Source: Undaria pinnatifida (Eukaryota > Sar > Phaeophyceae > Laminariales > Alariaceae). From it: a stretch of DNA of 64,000 nucleotides. Of the stretch, positions 31,890 to 42,734 are shown piece by piece. Below the pieces are notes generated by a model. That model was not told where the DNA came from, ran no database searches, and was given only the letters and a program-made list of their open reading frames with translations. Within the stretch, counting starts at the first letter, position 1. Each line of letters starts with the position of its first letter. The position numbers and the translations under genes were made by a program. Location of the stretch: NCBI GenBank assembly GCA_012845835.1, contig JABAKD010000016.1, positions 20,007,196 to 20,071,195 on the forward strand, in the 5' to 3' direction.

Positions 31890-32290
31890 CACACGCTGTG
31901 CAGGCCGGCCCTCTCTGCGTGTGCCTTTCCTTGTCTGCGCAAGAAGAAATCCCTTGGCGTGGCTCGAACTCGCGAAATCGACGCTTGATGAGTAGTTGTT
32001 TTTTATTTCATTCCATTTATTTTCCTCGCACTACTCTTGCGCTCCCTCCCAGAAGTAACAACTCCGATCCGGGGTGGGTGGGTCGCGTACTATAATAGCG
32101 GGCCCTCCTCTCTCCCCTCCCCACTACGGTGCGTGCCTTCATCATGTAATTTTCATCATCTTTAGCATTTATTTGGCGCCAGAGGAATTCACCATGTTTT
32201 TCCCTCGTCGACTCGCGTCCAATTGTACCTACCCTCGCTGCTAGGCTAGGGTCAGCAGTTGATCCTTCTTTTTTTTCCATCCCATTTATT
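31890..32290 (-). mobile_element. SINE-like element S, diverged copy, and adjoining repeat
   Basis: On the - strand 'CGCGAGTTCGAGCCACGCCA' is B-box-like and is followed by 'TTTCTTCTTGCGCAGACAAGG' and 'AAAGGCACACGCAGAGAGG', aligning with family S. Next to it, 32100-32150 read on the - strand matches the start of element E (GAAGGCACGCACCGTAGTGG). Confidence 0.45.
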
Positions 32291-33230
32291 ATCCTGGCGC
32301 TTCTTTCGCCCTCCCTCCCTTCGTTTGGCTCCCAGGCTCAAACTCGCATTATATTTAAAAATTGACAAAAATACACTTTCAGCTGTGAGATCGACCAAAG
32401 TAAGATTTTCTTTCATCAAAACTCAGCTTTGCAAGCGGCGTGTGATACTTCGATCGCCCGTGTTACGGGGTGTGTATACCCTCGTGAAGGATGCAGGTCG
32501 GTGACTCCCCTGCTAATGCCAGGGTCAAGAGGACTAACACGTTCAACCTTGCTCTTCGCACGGAAATTGTATAACCCGCATTGAGGGGGGCAAAACCAGA
32601 CATCGGTAGAATTCAGTATCCATGAACTAACATCATGCGCTCCTTCTCCAGCGTCACTATTGATACTAGCCTAATTTCGCACGATACCAGGTAAATGATG
32701 GTTTCACATTTCTCAACTCAAATTCAACCGTTTCCAGATTTTCTTGTTTCTTCTTTTTTACACTTACTGCGACCCCATTCCGCGTTGACGTTTCGCCGGT
32801 CAGCCGCAACCGAAGCGTATACTATCGTCATCTACCACACGCGTCCACCGCCCACTGCCCACCAGTGTGTCAAGGCGATCGAAAGCACCTCTCCTTCGAT
32901 TTTTTACCAAGTCGGGTTTCACATAATATTTGCGGCGAAGGAGCGGCAGTTCATTGGCAGCAGGGGTTATTTTTATAGAATTTTTCTTCGAAGTATGTTT
33001 TTTTTTTTATCCTCCTGCGGATTGCTAACGTAAAAGATTGAGATCACCACACTTCCACGTATTTTCATACACGCGTCGTGTGTCCATTTAACTCAAATGC
33101 ATATTCGCAATCCAGCGCTAGCTGGCGTGTCCTTCAGTTCCCGGGTAGCCACAGCGCGAGCTGCCTTCTTATCTTCATCTTACTTGGTGAACAAAAATGA
33201 AGAAAACGCCATCAGGGCAGGTCACAGGCG
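32290..33230. other. No supported gene
   Basis: One TACCAGGTA motif at 32685. A frame at 32695-33033 is open but has no support. Confidence 0.45.
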
Positions 33231-33560
33231 GACGCCGGTGGTGGGCAGCCGGCCTGGCCCCGCCTATCATTTCTTCATGTAGTGGGCCCATCCAATTTTC
33301 ACAGGACGGACCGGTGGATGGGTCGCGGCCGGGCCCGGCCCGTCAAATTTGAAGTGACTGGATCGCGGCCCGGTCCGGCCCATCAACGTTTTCAGAAAAT
33401 TTGTGGTGGCCCGGGCCGGCCTATCGAACTTCAAAAATTATGGGCCCGACCCGGTTCGGCCCGGCCCGGCCCATCAAATTTTGACATTTTTTGACCCGGC
33501 CCGGCCGGCCCATGACACTCGCAGCGAAGCCCACGAGACACGGGCTCTAAATGGGCCGAC
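33230..33560. repeat. GGCCC-type minisatellite element, copy 1
   Basis: GGCCC/GGCCCG blocks separated by spacers ending 'CATCAAATTTT' or 'CATCAACGTTTTC'. Same family as 33870-34587. Confidence 0.8.
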
Positions 33561-33869
33561 CTGACATTTCTGTGAGCCGACCCATGTGCTACCCCGTACC
33601 ATTACTAAAACAGGCACTCTCAACTTTTTCATACATATTTTGTATCGATAGTAATCAGCTAAATATGATACCAGGTAGATCATACTTTCCAGATATTTTC
33701 CGATTCGTGACCGTTACAAATCTTTCAGAATCCAGCTTGACGCTTTACGAGCAGTATCGAGTATCGAATTCACTTGTTTTCCTCGCCTGTTGCTGTTTTA
33801 TGTCAGGTACTGCCTGCGCAAGAGTTAGTATACCGCTCTTCTGCAGCTTTTTTAGTGCAGGTTGAATAC

Positions 33870-34587
33870 GGGCTGGCCAGTCCGTGTTTCGGTCTGTGAA
33901 CTTATGTGGGTGGCCTCATGGGCAGGGCGATTGTTAGCGTCGTCGTAGCAATACGATACAGTACACAACATATGATGGGCCCCCGGCCCGGGCTGCCCCG
34001 TGAAAACGCGTGGGCCATGTCATGGGCCGGGTGGACGTCGTCATCGTATAGTGATCGTAGCAGCAACAGTACACCATAACCATGGGCCGCGGCCCGGACC
34101 GACCTGTGAAAACTCGTCGACAGCCTCATGGGCTGGAAAGAGCGGCCCGTATGAAGTCCACATCTCATGGGCCGCGGCTCGGCCATCTAATGGGCAGCGG
34201 CCCGGCCCGGTCTATCCAACTATCAAAACTCACGGCCCGGCCCAGCCCGGCCCGTCAAATTTTCGATACGATCGACCCAGCCCGGCCCCGCCCATCACAT
34301 GTTCAATTTTGTGGGCCCGGCCCAGTCCGGCCCACATCAAGTTTTTTAAACGCTCGACCCAGCCCGGCCCCGCCCATCACATGTTCAATTTTTCGGCCCG
34401 GATCAGTCCGGCCCACATCAAGTTTTTCAAACTTTCGGCCCGGCCCGGCCCATCACATGTTCATTTTTTTCGGCCCGGTCCGGCCCATTGCACTCTCAAA
34501 ACTCTCGACCCGACCCGGCCCGGCCCATTACAATTTCCAGAACGGCCCGGCCCGACCCGGCCCGCACCTTCGGCCCATGGCAAGCCC
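33870..34587. repeat. GGCCC-type minisatellite element, copy 2, with inverted ends
   Basis: It starts GGGCTGGCCA and ends TGGCAAGCCC, a 9/10 inverted match. Inside, units of about 50 bp combine (GGCCC)n with 'CCATCACATGTTCAATTTT' or 'CCACATCAAGTTTTT'. The Pro/Arg-rich frames are by-products of the repeat. Confidence 0.75.
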
Positions 34588-34589
34588 TG

Positions 34590-35150
34590 GAAAACGTCAG
34601 CTTCTCATGATATTGCAGTGTACTGGCTGCTTGTAGGTTTCACTCTTGGAACTTCCTTCTATCTCGTGCCGCGCTCCGGAACAACCTCGTTTCAGAAGCT
34701 GCCTGGGCTTCAAGAACTGCTGTTTCTTGTATAGGAGGTCTTATATTGTTTCCCGGTTTGAGCTCTCTCTTTCTTACACACGATTTCCTTTCTTTTTTTG
34801 AAGAATCTCAGCCAGATGGGTGCATGTACAGAGCATGTCTAAAGCGCGGACGCCCTCTGTACTATGTAACATCCTTTCGAGACTCCAGAGGGGAAAAACA
34901 ATGACGAAATCCTCGGTTTTACGTACGTCGTCGTCCCCAATGGAGGAGTAGGTGAATCTCACTCCTGGCACGTGCTACGATAGAGGTTAGAGGTAGCACT
35001 TCACGTCACTCACAGGAGTCAGTCAGGTCGGATCGACACACTCACGCATCCCTATACAACTATAGCTTGCGCTGCCGGAGTAGTAACGGGGACCGCTGGT
35101 GGGGACAGCTCGCGCTATCGCCATCACGGGAACAGAATGACACGACAGCT
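34590..35150. other. No supported gene
   Basis: Mixed sequence; a 'GTGCTACGATAGAGGTTAGAG' motif at 34972 recurs near 48938 and 4670 as part of repeat debris. Confidence 0.45.
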
Positions 35151-35480
35151 AGCGCGGGATTGCAAGTGCAATCGAGTTAAATTGACACACGAGACGTGCA
35201 TGAAAATTCGTGGATGTGTAGTCTAGTGAGCTTAAGCTTTACTTTTCCCCATACGCCGGAGACTCGAAAAAAAAAAAAAAGTACCCGAGGGTACGAAGCA
35301 CTGTTCGTATGAAACGGAGCAGTTTCTGAATGAGTTGGCTCCTTAACCAAAAATCGTCGGAAATCGGCCATTTTTGGTTTTTTTGCATCATGATTCTCGT
35401 TCTGTACCGAAGCCACGGGATTTTTCGTCCTGAAAAATATATAGCAGTTATTTTTCTCCAAATCAGCTTTTGAGAGAGGT
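35150..35480 (+). repeat. SINE-like element (family D) next to repeat G1
   Basis: 'ATTGACACACGAGACGTGCATG' with 'AAAATTCGTGGATGTG' and 'AAGCTTTACTTTTCCCCATA' (35178-35262) aligns with 49785-49865. It is followed by repeat G1 in reverse (35330-35480: 'ATTTTTCTCCAAATCAGC'). Family D heads carry a B-box-like GTTCGA at 49789 and 60139. Confidence 0.5.
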
Positions 35481-35513
35481 CTCAGAACGAACCCCTTGAG
35501 AGCCACCCAACAA

Positions 35514-35710
35514 ATCTCCCCTATACTAACTTGAGGTAATTTTTCCCCCAACAGGGTTTCCAGTGGAAAAGGCGTTAATCTCCCCTATACTAAGTTCAAG
35601 TAATTTAGCTCCCTAAAGGGATTCCAGTGGTGAAGACGTTAATCTCCCCTAAACTAACTTCAAGTAATTTTGCCCCCAAAAGGGTTTCCAGTGGTAAAGG
35701 CGTTAATCTC
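35514..35710. repeat. Tandem repeat T1, reverse copy, three 65-bp units
   Basis: 'AATCTCCCCTATACTAACTT' plus GAGGTAATTT and 'GGGTTTCCAGTGG' repeats three times with about 85-90% identity by eye. The reverse complement contains 'ACTTGAAGTTAGT' and matches the core of 3560-4075. Confidence 0.85.
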
Positions 35711-35714
35711 CTAA

Positions 35715-36060
35715 AGCGACAAAGCGAGGAACATGAAAAAAGTTGGTGCGACTCTGTCGTAGCGCGCGTCTCACGCTGTTGAAACCAGGCGAGGTCATGG
35801 CTTCAATTCTCACCGAGTGCAGAGTTCTCGTAGTAGGGAATTTTTCTTGTAAAAAAAAAAAAGGACGAGCAGAAAGCGCGAGAGCGTGAGTTAGCAAACT
35901 CGATGAAGGCCGACGAGCATAAAAGCTGAAAAGCGGGAAATGCGGAACCCTATGCGTGATAAAATTGAAGTCAATTCAGGGGAGGGGAGAGGGAAGACAC
36001 CTGTGACCACGGCTTGTCCACCAGAAGGTTCTTTAGAGTAAGACCTCTAACGGTTTGGAG
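35715..36060 (+). mobile_element. tRNA-derived SINE-like element S, copy 3
   Basis: The head 'GTCGTAGCGCGCGTC' with the B-box-like 'GGCTTCAATTCTC' is followed by 'TTTTTCTTGTAAAAAAAAAA', 'GAAAGCGCGAGAGCGTGAG', 'GAACCCTATGCGTGATA' and 'CACCTGTGACCACGGCTTGT'. It matches the - strand copy at 37830-38280 in full order. Confidence 0.65.
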
Positions 36061-36099
36061 CTGGAGAGTAAAAAAAATGACAAACAAAAAAAAACTGAG

Positions 36100-37090
36100 G
36101 TCTGAGCCAGCTAAACCATCGAGCTGTCTGACGGTCTGTCCAAAGCACCAACACCTTAACACGGCATGCCGGTTGGGTTCGAAGCCAGTTTACGGTACAG
36201 CGGGGAGAAAAAACATCAGCTCGAGGACCAAAAAAACTACCAAAGTTTACGGTACATCGGCTCTCATCACCACAAGTCTCCATAATTTACCGATTTGTGA
36301 ACACAGGATCACCCACAATATGTGAGGCGAACTGCCAGGTTGGGGGCCAATGCTTTCTACGTCAGATACGCGGGGTTGCACCGCATGCGCACCCATGGCC
36401 TGAAACAATGGCGCGTCATTCCCTCGATGGTTCCCGCGTTTCTTTGTCCTCCGGCGATATCCCAGGTGCGATAGATCCCACGGCTTTCCGCACGCTATGC
36501 CGCCCCTTGCTAGGTAGTGGCTTCCCTTCTCTTCTCACGCTCGCAAGACAGACATGTTCCACCACAGTAACAGCAGAGCTTCCCCCGTTCTAGGCGTAAA
36601 TCAAACACATTCTACACATTACACATTACACACTGCACATTACACGTACGAGTACCTCGGAGCTCGTATGTCATTTATTTATAAAAAACCGCAATATGAC
36701 CCCTTCACTGACCGCCCCCCGAGTCATCTAGCTCTTTTAGGGTTTGCACATTCTGGGCGATATGGTGTTTATGGTAAAAGCTTTCTGAGCGATCTTGACT
36801 TGAAGGTGGGGGAGGGGGGGGGGGGGGGGGTGAGCTGCCACACTACTCGATGCGTAAGCGTTACAGTGCTCGCTGTGTAAAGGCGATGAAGATGTCATGC
36901 TGCTGATACGGTTTTCAGCGTCGTTGTGCGCACGCATGCTTCCGGAGTTTCAGGTCACAGAGGGGGACGTAGGCAGGGAGCGATACGCATACTACTCTAT
37001 GGAACACCGGAGCGGTGTATCGTTCCGGGGCATCACTTTTTTGTTGTTGTCGTTTCAGTTTTGCTAACCGTTTCACTCCTGCAAACATAA
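36100..37090. other. No supported gene
   Basis: A tRNA-like fragment near 36104-36180 ('GAGCCAGCTAAACCATCGAG', 'GGTTGGGTTCGAAGCC') has D- and T-arm-like pieces in inconsistent orientation, so no tRNA is called. Poly-G at 36806-36829. Confidence 0.45.
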
Positions 37091-37214
37091 TCCTAGTCTA
37101 ATTTCAAGTAGTTTCCCCCTATACTGTGTGTAAGCTGTAGTGATAGCTCCAACGTACTGTAGAGTGCACATATTACGGACGGTAGAGGGCACCATTTTTT
37201 GCTAGGTCTCTCAC

Positions 37215-37422
37215 CTGAGGAGCTTTGTAGACAAAGGACTACGAAAGGACCAAGGAATAATAAGGCTACGATCAATACGGTGTTGTAGTATGATACCCCA
37301 TACCCTATACCCCACCGCTGATAGCTGCTCTTACGGTAGTGCGAGCTTCCACCGCCGCCGTCGCCGCCACCGCCGACACTGCCGCTTTCACCATCGCCAC
37401 CGCCGTTTGTATCGTATCGCAT
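37215..37422 (-). CDS. Candidate first exon of a single-pass membrane protein
   Basis: ATG at 37422 on the - strand begins MRYDTNGGGDGESGSVGGGG, then HYRKSSYQRWGIGYG and a hydrophobic helix YYNTVLIVALLFLGPFVVLC, closing at CTCAG|GTGAGAG (37214). The Gly/Ser-rich head with basic residues before the helix suits a signal-anchor (head in the cytosol). The part after the donor (to 37093) is open but includes no further helix. No family recognised; the Gly repeat is codon-mixed rather than a pure triplet array, which favours real coding. Confidence 0.45.
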
Positions 37423-37829
37423 GAGTTGGTACGATGGACGAGTTTGTGGACAAGCAGTGGTAGAAAAAGTTAGGTATCACTTAAGAATTAAAAATTAGAT
37501 GGGCGTGGCGTATACGCATTATTATAGTCATTACCGTACGAATGAAACGCTAAAATAGCACACCCCCTGAGACCAATATCAGAGACGATATGATTCTCCT
37601 TAAAAAGCAAGAACAAGAACACACACCACGAAAACGTTATTATTGGTATCATTAAAGATAATTTCCTGTTAATTAATGTTCACCGCTGGCACCCTGGCAA
37701 GACGTATGCCACGATATCCAGAGGTAGGTAGCCTTTTTAGGCTATTTGTTGTCTTGTGTTTGTTTTTTGTAATGACGGGGCTGTCCTTAACACAAAGTCT
37801 TCGGAAATATTACAACATTTTTTCCTTGT

Positions 37830-38285
37830 AGCATGGTTTTCGTTGGGTACCTAGGCCACGGGATTCTTCTTCTTCATCCGATACAAGTACCAGTTCCATT
37901 TTGTCTCCAAATCAGCTTTTGGGAGAGGTCGTTGTACTCATGTTATTTATTTATTTATTTGTTTTTTCACACACATAGTCTATACTTTCCAGCTTCTTCT
38001 GGACAAGCCTTGGTCACAGGTGTCGTCCCTTCTCCCCCCCCCGGTTCTTGCCTTCAATTTGTATCGCGCATAGGGTTCAGCGATCCCGTTTCTCATCGAG
38101 TGTTGCTATCTCACGCTCTCGCGCTTTCCGCAAGTCAATTTGTGCACAAGAAAAAGTCTCCGCAAAATTATACGAGTACGAGGAGTGCACCCGGGGAGAT
38201 TCGAACTCACGAAACTGACCTATACGAGTACCAGGCTCGAAGATAGCCTGATACGCCACCGGGGCGACCAGCGTTATCATATATT
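37830..38285 (-). mobile_element. tRNA-derived SINE-like element S, copy 2 (reference copy)
   Basis: Read on the - strand: 'CGGTGGCGTATCAGGCTATC' (A-box TGGCGTATCAGG), then GAGTTCGAATCTC (B-box, 38197-38208 on +) about 50 bases on, as in a tRNA. The body is 'CTTTTTCTTGTGCACAAATT', 'GAAAGCGCGAGAGCGTGAG', 'GACACCTGTGACCAAGGC', an AAAT-rich patch, and a 3' part shared with repeat G1 ('GCTGATTTGGAGACAAAATG'). The length and internal Pol III promoter fit a SINE. It is not a tRNA gene, since the acceptor stem does not close. Confidence 0.7.
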
Positions 38286-38339
38286 CGGACAGCGTTTAAG
38301 GTTACAGCTCTATTGCACCTAGCACGACATGATACGCAT

Positions 38340-39530
38340 ATATTGAAATGTCCCCCCCCCCCCCTCCCCTCCCCCTCCCCCGATCCCTCTTGTTCAAAAA
38401 CCCCTCACCCCTTCCCCCGATCCCTCCCCCCCCCCCCCCCCTTTCCGCCTAGTTTGTCGAAACGCCCCGCTCACAATCGAAATCGGCCAGAGTAATAAAC
38501 ACCTATACGCAGTTGATATCACGTCATTATCTTTCTGACCATCCATGACGTAGTTTTCATTCTTTCCCCCCACCCCCCTCAACCCCCCCTCCAACGCCCC
38601 CTCTTTTCCAACCACCCGCACGATCGTCTAGACCTAGCACCACGCGTATAACAAGCCCCTAAATATCTTTGATCTCACAGCCGGAGTGTGTTTGAAAAGT
38701 ATTTTGTGACCTAAACCTCCTAAAAAATCCCTTCCCCCCCCCCCTCCCTTCTCGCTCTCCCTTGCTCAAACGCCCCACCTAATATCGAAATCCGCCAGAT
38801 AAATAAACACTTCACGCACTGGATATCACCTCGTTATCTTGCTAGAGCCATCCATGCCGCTGCTTCCCCCCCCCCCCCCCCGCCCCGAACGCCCCCTTCT
38901 TCCCCACCACCCGCACCATCGCCTAGATCTAGCACCACACGTATAAAAAACCCCTCACCTAAAACCCTTCCTTTTCCTCCCCCCACGCCCCCTCCAACCC
39001 CCCCCCCCCCCCCCCCGCCCCAACCCCCTCCATGATAAACTGGTGCATTTTTTTTTTTTTTTTTTTCCAAAACCGTCAGATTTATCCCCTTACAAGGATT
39101 TATAGCTTCCGCGCACAAATTGCCCGCCCGTCCGCCCCCCCCCCCCCCCCCTTCCCCCCCCTCTCCAACCCCGTTCGCGTTTGATCAAAACCAGGCCCCC
39201 ACGTCCTTCAAAACTCCGCCCCCCCCTCACCGGTTATTCGACTTACAGGATTCACTTGATAAACGGATGCATTTCTTTCCACAGCTGTCAGATTTTGTCC
39301 CCCTCAGAAACGGGTTTTATAGTTTCCGCGCACAGACTGCCTAACATCACCCTGTTGACCCTGATAGCTACACTGTAGTTGCAAGGGGAGTCGCCGACCT
39401 ATATCCTTAATGAGGACACACAACCCGTAATACGCGCGATCGGAGTATCACACACAGCTTGCAAATATGAGTTTCGACGAAATCTTCGATCTCACAGCTG
39501 GAGTGTATTTTCATTTTTTATAATATTCTA
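38340..39530 (+). repeat. Dispersed repeat R1, copy 2 (internally expanded)
   Basis: Two or three tandem versions of the 5' half ('GCCAGAGTAATAAACACC…GATATCACGTCATTATC' near 38490, again near 38785) with poly-C tracts at 38350, 38427, 38868, 38999 and 39136. The 3' half (39225-39530) matches copy 1: 'CGACTTACAGGATTCACTTG', 'AGGGGAGTCGCCGACCTATA', 'CGACGAAATCTTCGATCTC'. Confidence 0.85.
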
Positions 39531-41080
39531 CATCTCGTACGCAGATGTATTCTATCGCGCCATTTTTATGTTCACCACTTGATCACTCATTATGCATATA
39601 TTATGCATATATTATGCATAGACTACATACGTACCTCCCCCCTCTACCACGCTACTTGAAAATGACAGTCTTCGCGGCCTTTTCTGCCTGGAGGAGGACT
39701 GTTTCGTGTTGCTGTTGCCCTGCTTGCAAGCGAGCCCCCCCCTTTATCGCAATGACGGTGAGACTATTGTCGATTGGATATCGGACACTCGGTGCCCTGC
39801 ACCTTCCGAAATCGACCAGCGCGGGAAGCAGCGAGGGAGCAGTCTAATCATATTCAGTACGCGCTTTTGATTGTTCGTTTTGTCTTCTGTCTTCCAGTGT
39901 AATGCAAGGGGATGCGGGGTCGGACACGAATCAAAACATAATACGAGTGTGCATGGATCCGCACGAGGACCACAAAGAAGTTGGTCTGCTGCTGGCATGT
40001 GTTAGCTGCGTAGTTCCCGCGCTCTCAATCAAGGTGGCTCACACTCCTATATGCATATACATGCGGCACGACCATAACTATTATTTTACCAGGCATGGTC
40101 CACTGCCACCTAGTTTGTTACCACAGAGTTCGTCCCTCTACCAGGTAGAAGGCATCGGCACGGACACTGGTTGAGCTGTGGATGCGGATGTATATGGATT
40201 AGTGGAAAATTCAGATTGCTGTGAAGGACACACACACCACCTATTCCACCCCCCCCACTCACGCATGACTCGAGTACGCGTAATTACAGCTCCCCCCACC
40301 GCACCCCCGTACCGGGAATAGCCCATGCACCAACTACACTAACAGTAGTTTCCGTAGTATATGACCTTCGAACCTCCGCGCCTCTATTGTGCGCCCCGCC
40401 CCCCTTACATGGTGCGTAGATAAACAGCGTTAACGAAGGGTGGGCCGCCGGCCCCAAGTGAACGCTTCTACCGAGAGCGAAGATGTTTGGGCCAAAAGTA
40501 GGCGTGAAGGAAGGCGACAAGGCGCCTTGGATCACCACTCGTCAAGTACCAGGTAAAATAAGCGGTTCGACACCCAACGTACGTGCGAGGTCTGTACTCT
40601 CTTTGCGCAAGCAAGTAAACATACCAACATGTTGTTGATATTAATAGTACAACAGCAATAGCAGTATCGATTTCTCTGTTGTCACGGGCGTATGGTATAA
40701 CACGCGCGTATGTATACCATCCCTATTGTATTTCGTCTCTCCATGTAATATCCCCGTCACACTTCCTTTTGAGCTGTGAGTGAGCATAATGCAGCACTAC
40801 CGGTAACCGGCTGCCGTGAACCCTTGCTTTGCCGCCGGTATGTGTTACTCGTAGGCGTTTCAGCAGTCGATTGACTGGAGTCGAAGGTCGAATATGCTCT
40901 TAGCCCGTACTGCTGTGACATCTGCACTTCCAAAACAAAAAAATATACAACTTGAAAATCAACACACAAAAGGAAAACCATTTGTCCGAAATACCTTGCC
41001 CTCCAGCATCTGCTGACCCCTCCCATAAATATCTCTGCCGACAACCATTTTTAGTTTCTCTCTCACTATTAATACCACCA
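39531..41080. other. No supported gene
   Basis: 'TTATGCATATA' is tandem at 39587-39620. Two TACCAGGTA motifs at 40139 and 40547. Short frames only. Confidence 0.45.
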
Positions 41081-41084
41081 TCTC

Positions 41085-41640
41085 GTGCTAGTATGACATT
41101 TTTCTTTCTTTTCTTTTTCTATTTCTTTTTTCTTTTTTCTCTTCTTCTTTCCTTGCTTTCTTGTCTTGTCTTTTCTTGCTTTTCTTGTCTTTTTCTTCTC
41201 TTTGCTTGCCTTCTTCGTCTTGTTTCGTTTTTATTCTCTTTTTTTTCCTTTCCTTTATCTTTTTTCCTTTTCTTTGTTTCTTTTTCTCCAATTGACTTAT
41301 GCCTGCCGTGCGTATGCGTAGTGATAGATACTACGTGTAATATATACGCGGTAGTCTTCCTTGGGTGGCAATCGGAATATTTGGTTTCTCCAGGCGTGAG
41401 TAGTGAGACGTATGCACCGGCCTGGACCTGGCACATCGTAGACTGACTCCCGATTTCACTTTTATATGTTTCTGGTGGAGGCATGAATTGCGTCAGCTGT
41501 GATATATGCGTGTACCACCTTGGGTTGTGTGTGTTTTTCCCTGGGGTATTCCTCAGCTCCAGAGTGACTGGAGCCTGTCCTGTGACCACGGACTTGAGTA
41601 TGCGAGTTAATGTGAGGACAACAACAACAACAACTTGTAG
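41085..41640 (-). mobile_element. Polypurine-tailed element E, copy 2 (inverted)
   Basis: The reverse complement aligns with 30700-31276. The tail (T/C-rich on +, 41095-41285) encodes only Lys/Arg runs. The end near 41088 ('GCTAGTATGACATTTTT') matches the other copy's 'AAAAATGTCATGCTAGC'. The frame for SQLTQFMPPPETYKSEIGSQ is conserved between copies with mostly conservative changes. Confidence 0.65.
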
Positions 41641-42099
41641 TTTCGTTTTTCACCGCGCAGATATTCGATGCTGTCTGCGGACCACACCACCCGCATATCG
41701 CCCGTCAACCATGCCACACACATACTATTTACTATTAATATCGCAAGATACTGGAACATGCCACGTCGGAAATCAACAGAAATTGTTTTTGGGAATTCGA
41801 ACGGATTCCTTCCAAAATCTTACGGCTCTTCGGAACCTAGAGGCTGTGGGGCGCATAAACATTTTTGGTGGCAAACAACACCCCGGGGCATTCTCATAGG
41901 TACAGGGGTGATCTTTCCACAAACAAAATACAAAATACAACCGGGGTGAAAAGTCCCCGGAGTGTTTGTCTCGAATTTCTGTTCGGGGAACTCACTGGAC
42001 AGCGCAAGTCGTGAGAGATATTGGGCACCTGCATTTAGCACGCAGCAGGTAGAATATTTGCTCGCATCCACCTCCGTTTCCCTCCCCCCCCCCCCCCCC

Positions 42100-42734
42100 T
42101 CCTCCGCCCCCCAACTACACACACCACGCTCCTCCCCCGTCGCCCCACCTAAAATCTAAATCTGCCAGGACAATAATCACTACTTGATATCACCTCTGAC
42201 CCTTCGAGCCATCCATCATGCGGCCGCATCATGCGGTAGCTCCAAATCATTTATGCTATGTATGGTCTTCAAGTTCAAATTAACCTCCCCCCCGCCCTTT
42301 CCTTCCCCGCCACCCCCACCATCGCCTAATAAACCTGGCACCACGCGTACGGTAAGCTCGTTCCTATACATTTATGCGACCTAAAACTGTTAGAACCCCC
42401 CGCCCCCGCCCCCTTGCCCGCCCCCCCCATAGAAGAAACCGCCCTCCCCTCACCGGAAAATAATATACGACGTACAGAATACCTGGTACATAATATTGAT
42501 ACTGACGATTGATGCATTCCTTCCACAGCCGTCATATCTTGTCCCCCTCAAAATGGGCTTCATAGTTTCCGGGCACAGATTGATTAAGATCCCTCCTGTT
42601 GACCCTGGTACGAGCTACACTGTAGTTCGAAGGGGAGTCGCCGACCTATATCCTTAATGAGGACAAACACCCAGTAATACGCGCAATCGGAGTATCACAC
42701 ACAGCTTGCAATGATGAGTTTCGACGAAATCTTC
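42100..42734 (+). repeat. Dispersed repeat R1, copy 3, 5' part
   Basis: Contains poly-C (42081-42100), 'TGCCAGGACAATAATCAC', 'GATATCACCTCTGACC', 'CATAGTTTCCGGGCACAGAT', 'AGGGGAGTCGCCGACCTATA' and 'AGTTTCGACGAAATCTTC', where it is cut by the element at 42735-44364. It resumes at 44369 with 'GATCTCACAGCTGG'. Confidence 0.85.

Noticed and set aside
36104-36180. tRNA-like D-arm and T-arm fragments
   Set aside because: The two arms read in opposite strand senses, so no cloverleaf can form.
38150-38280. tRNA gene
   Set aside because: A- and B-boxes are present, but acceptor and anticodon stems do not pair and the unit recurs with a long 3' body; better described as a SINE-like element.
41119-41589. 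Lys/Arg-rich C-terminal half of a - strand ORF
   Set aside because: It is the polypurine tail of element E, not a basic protein domain.
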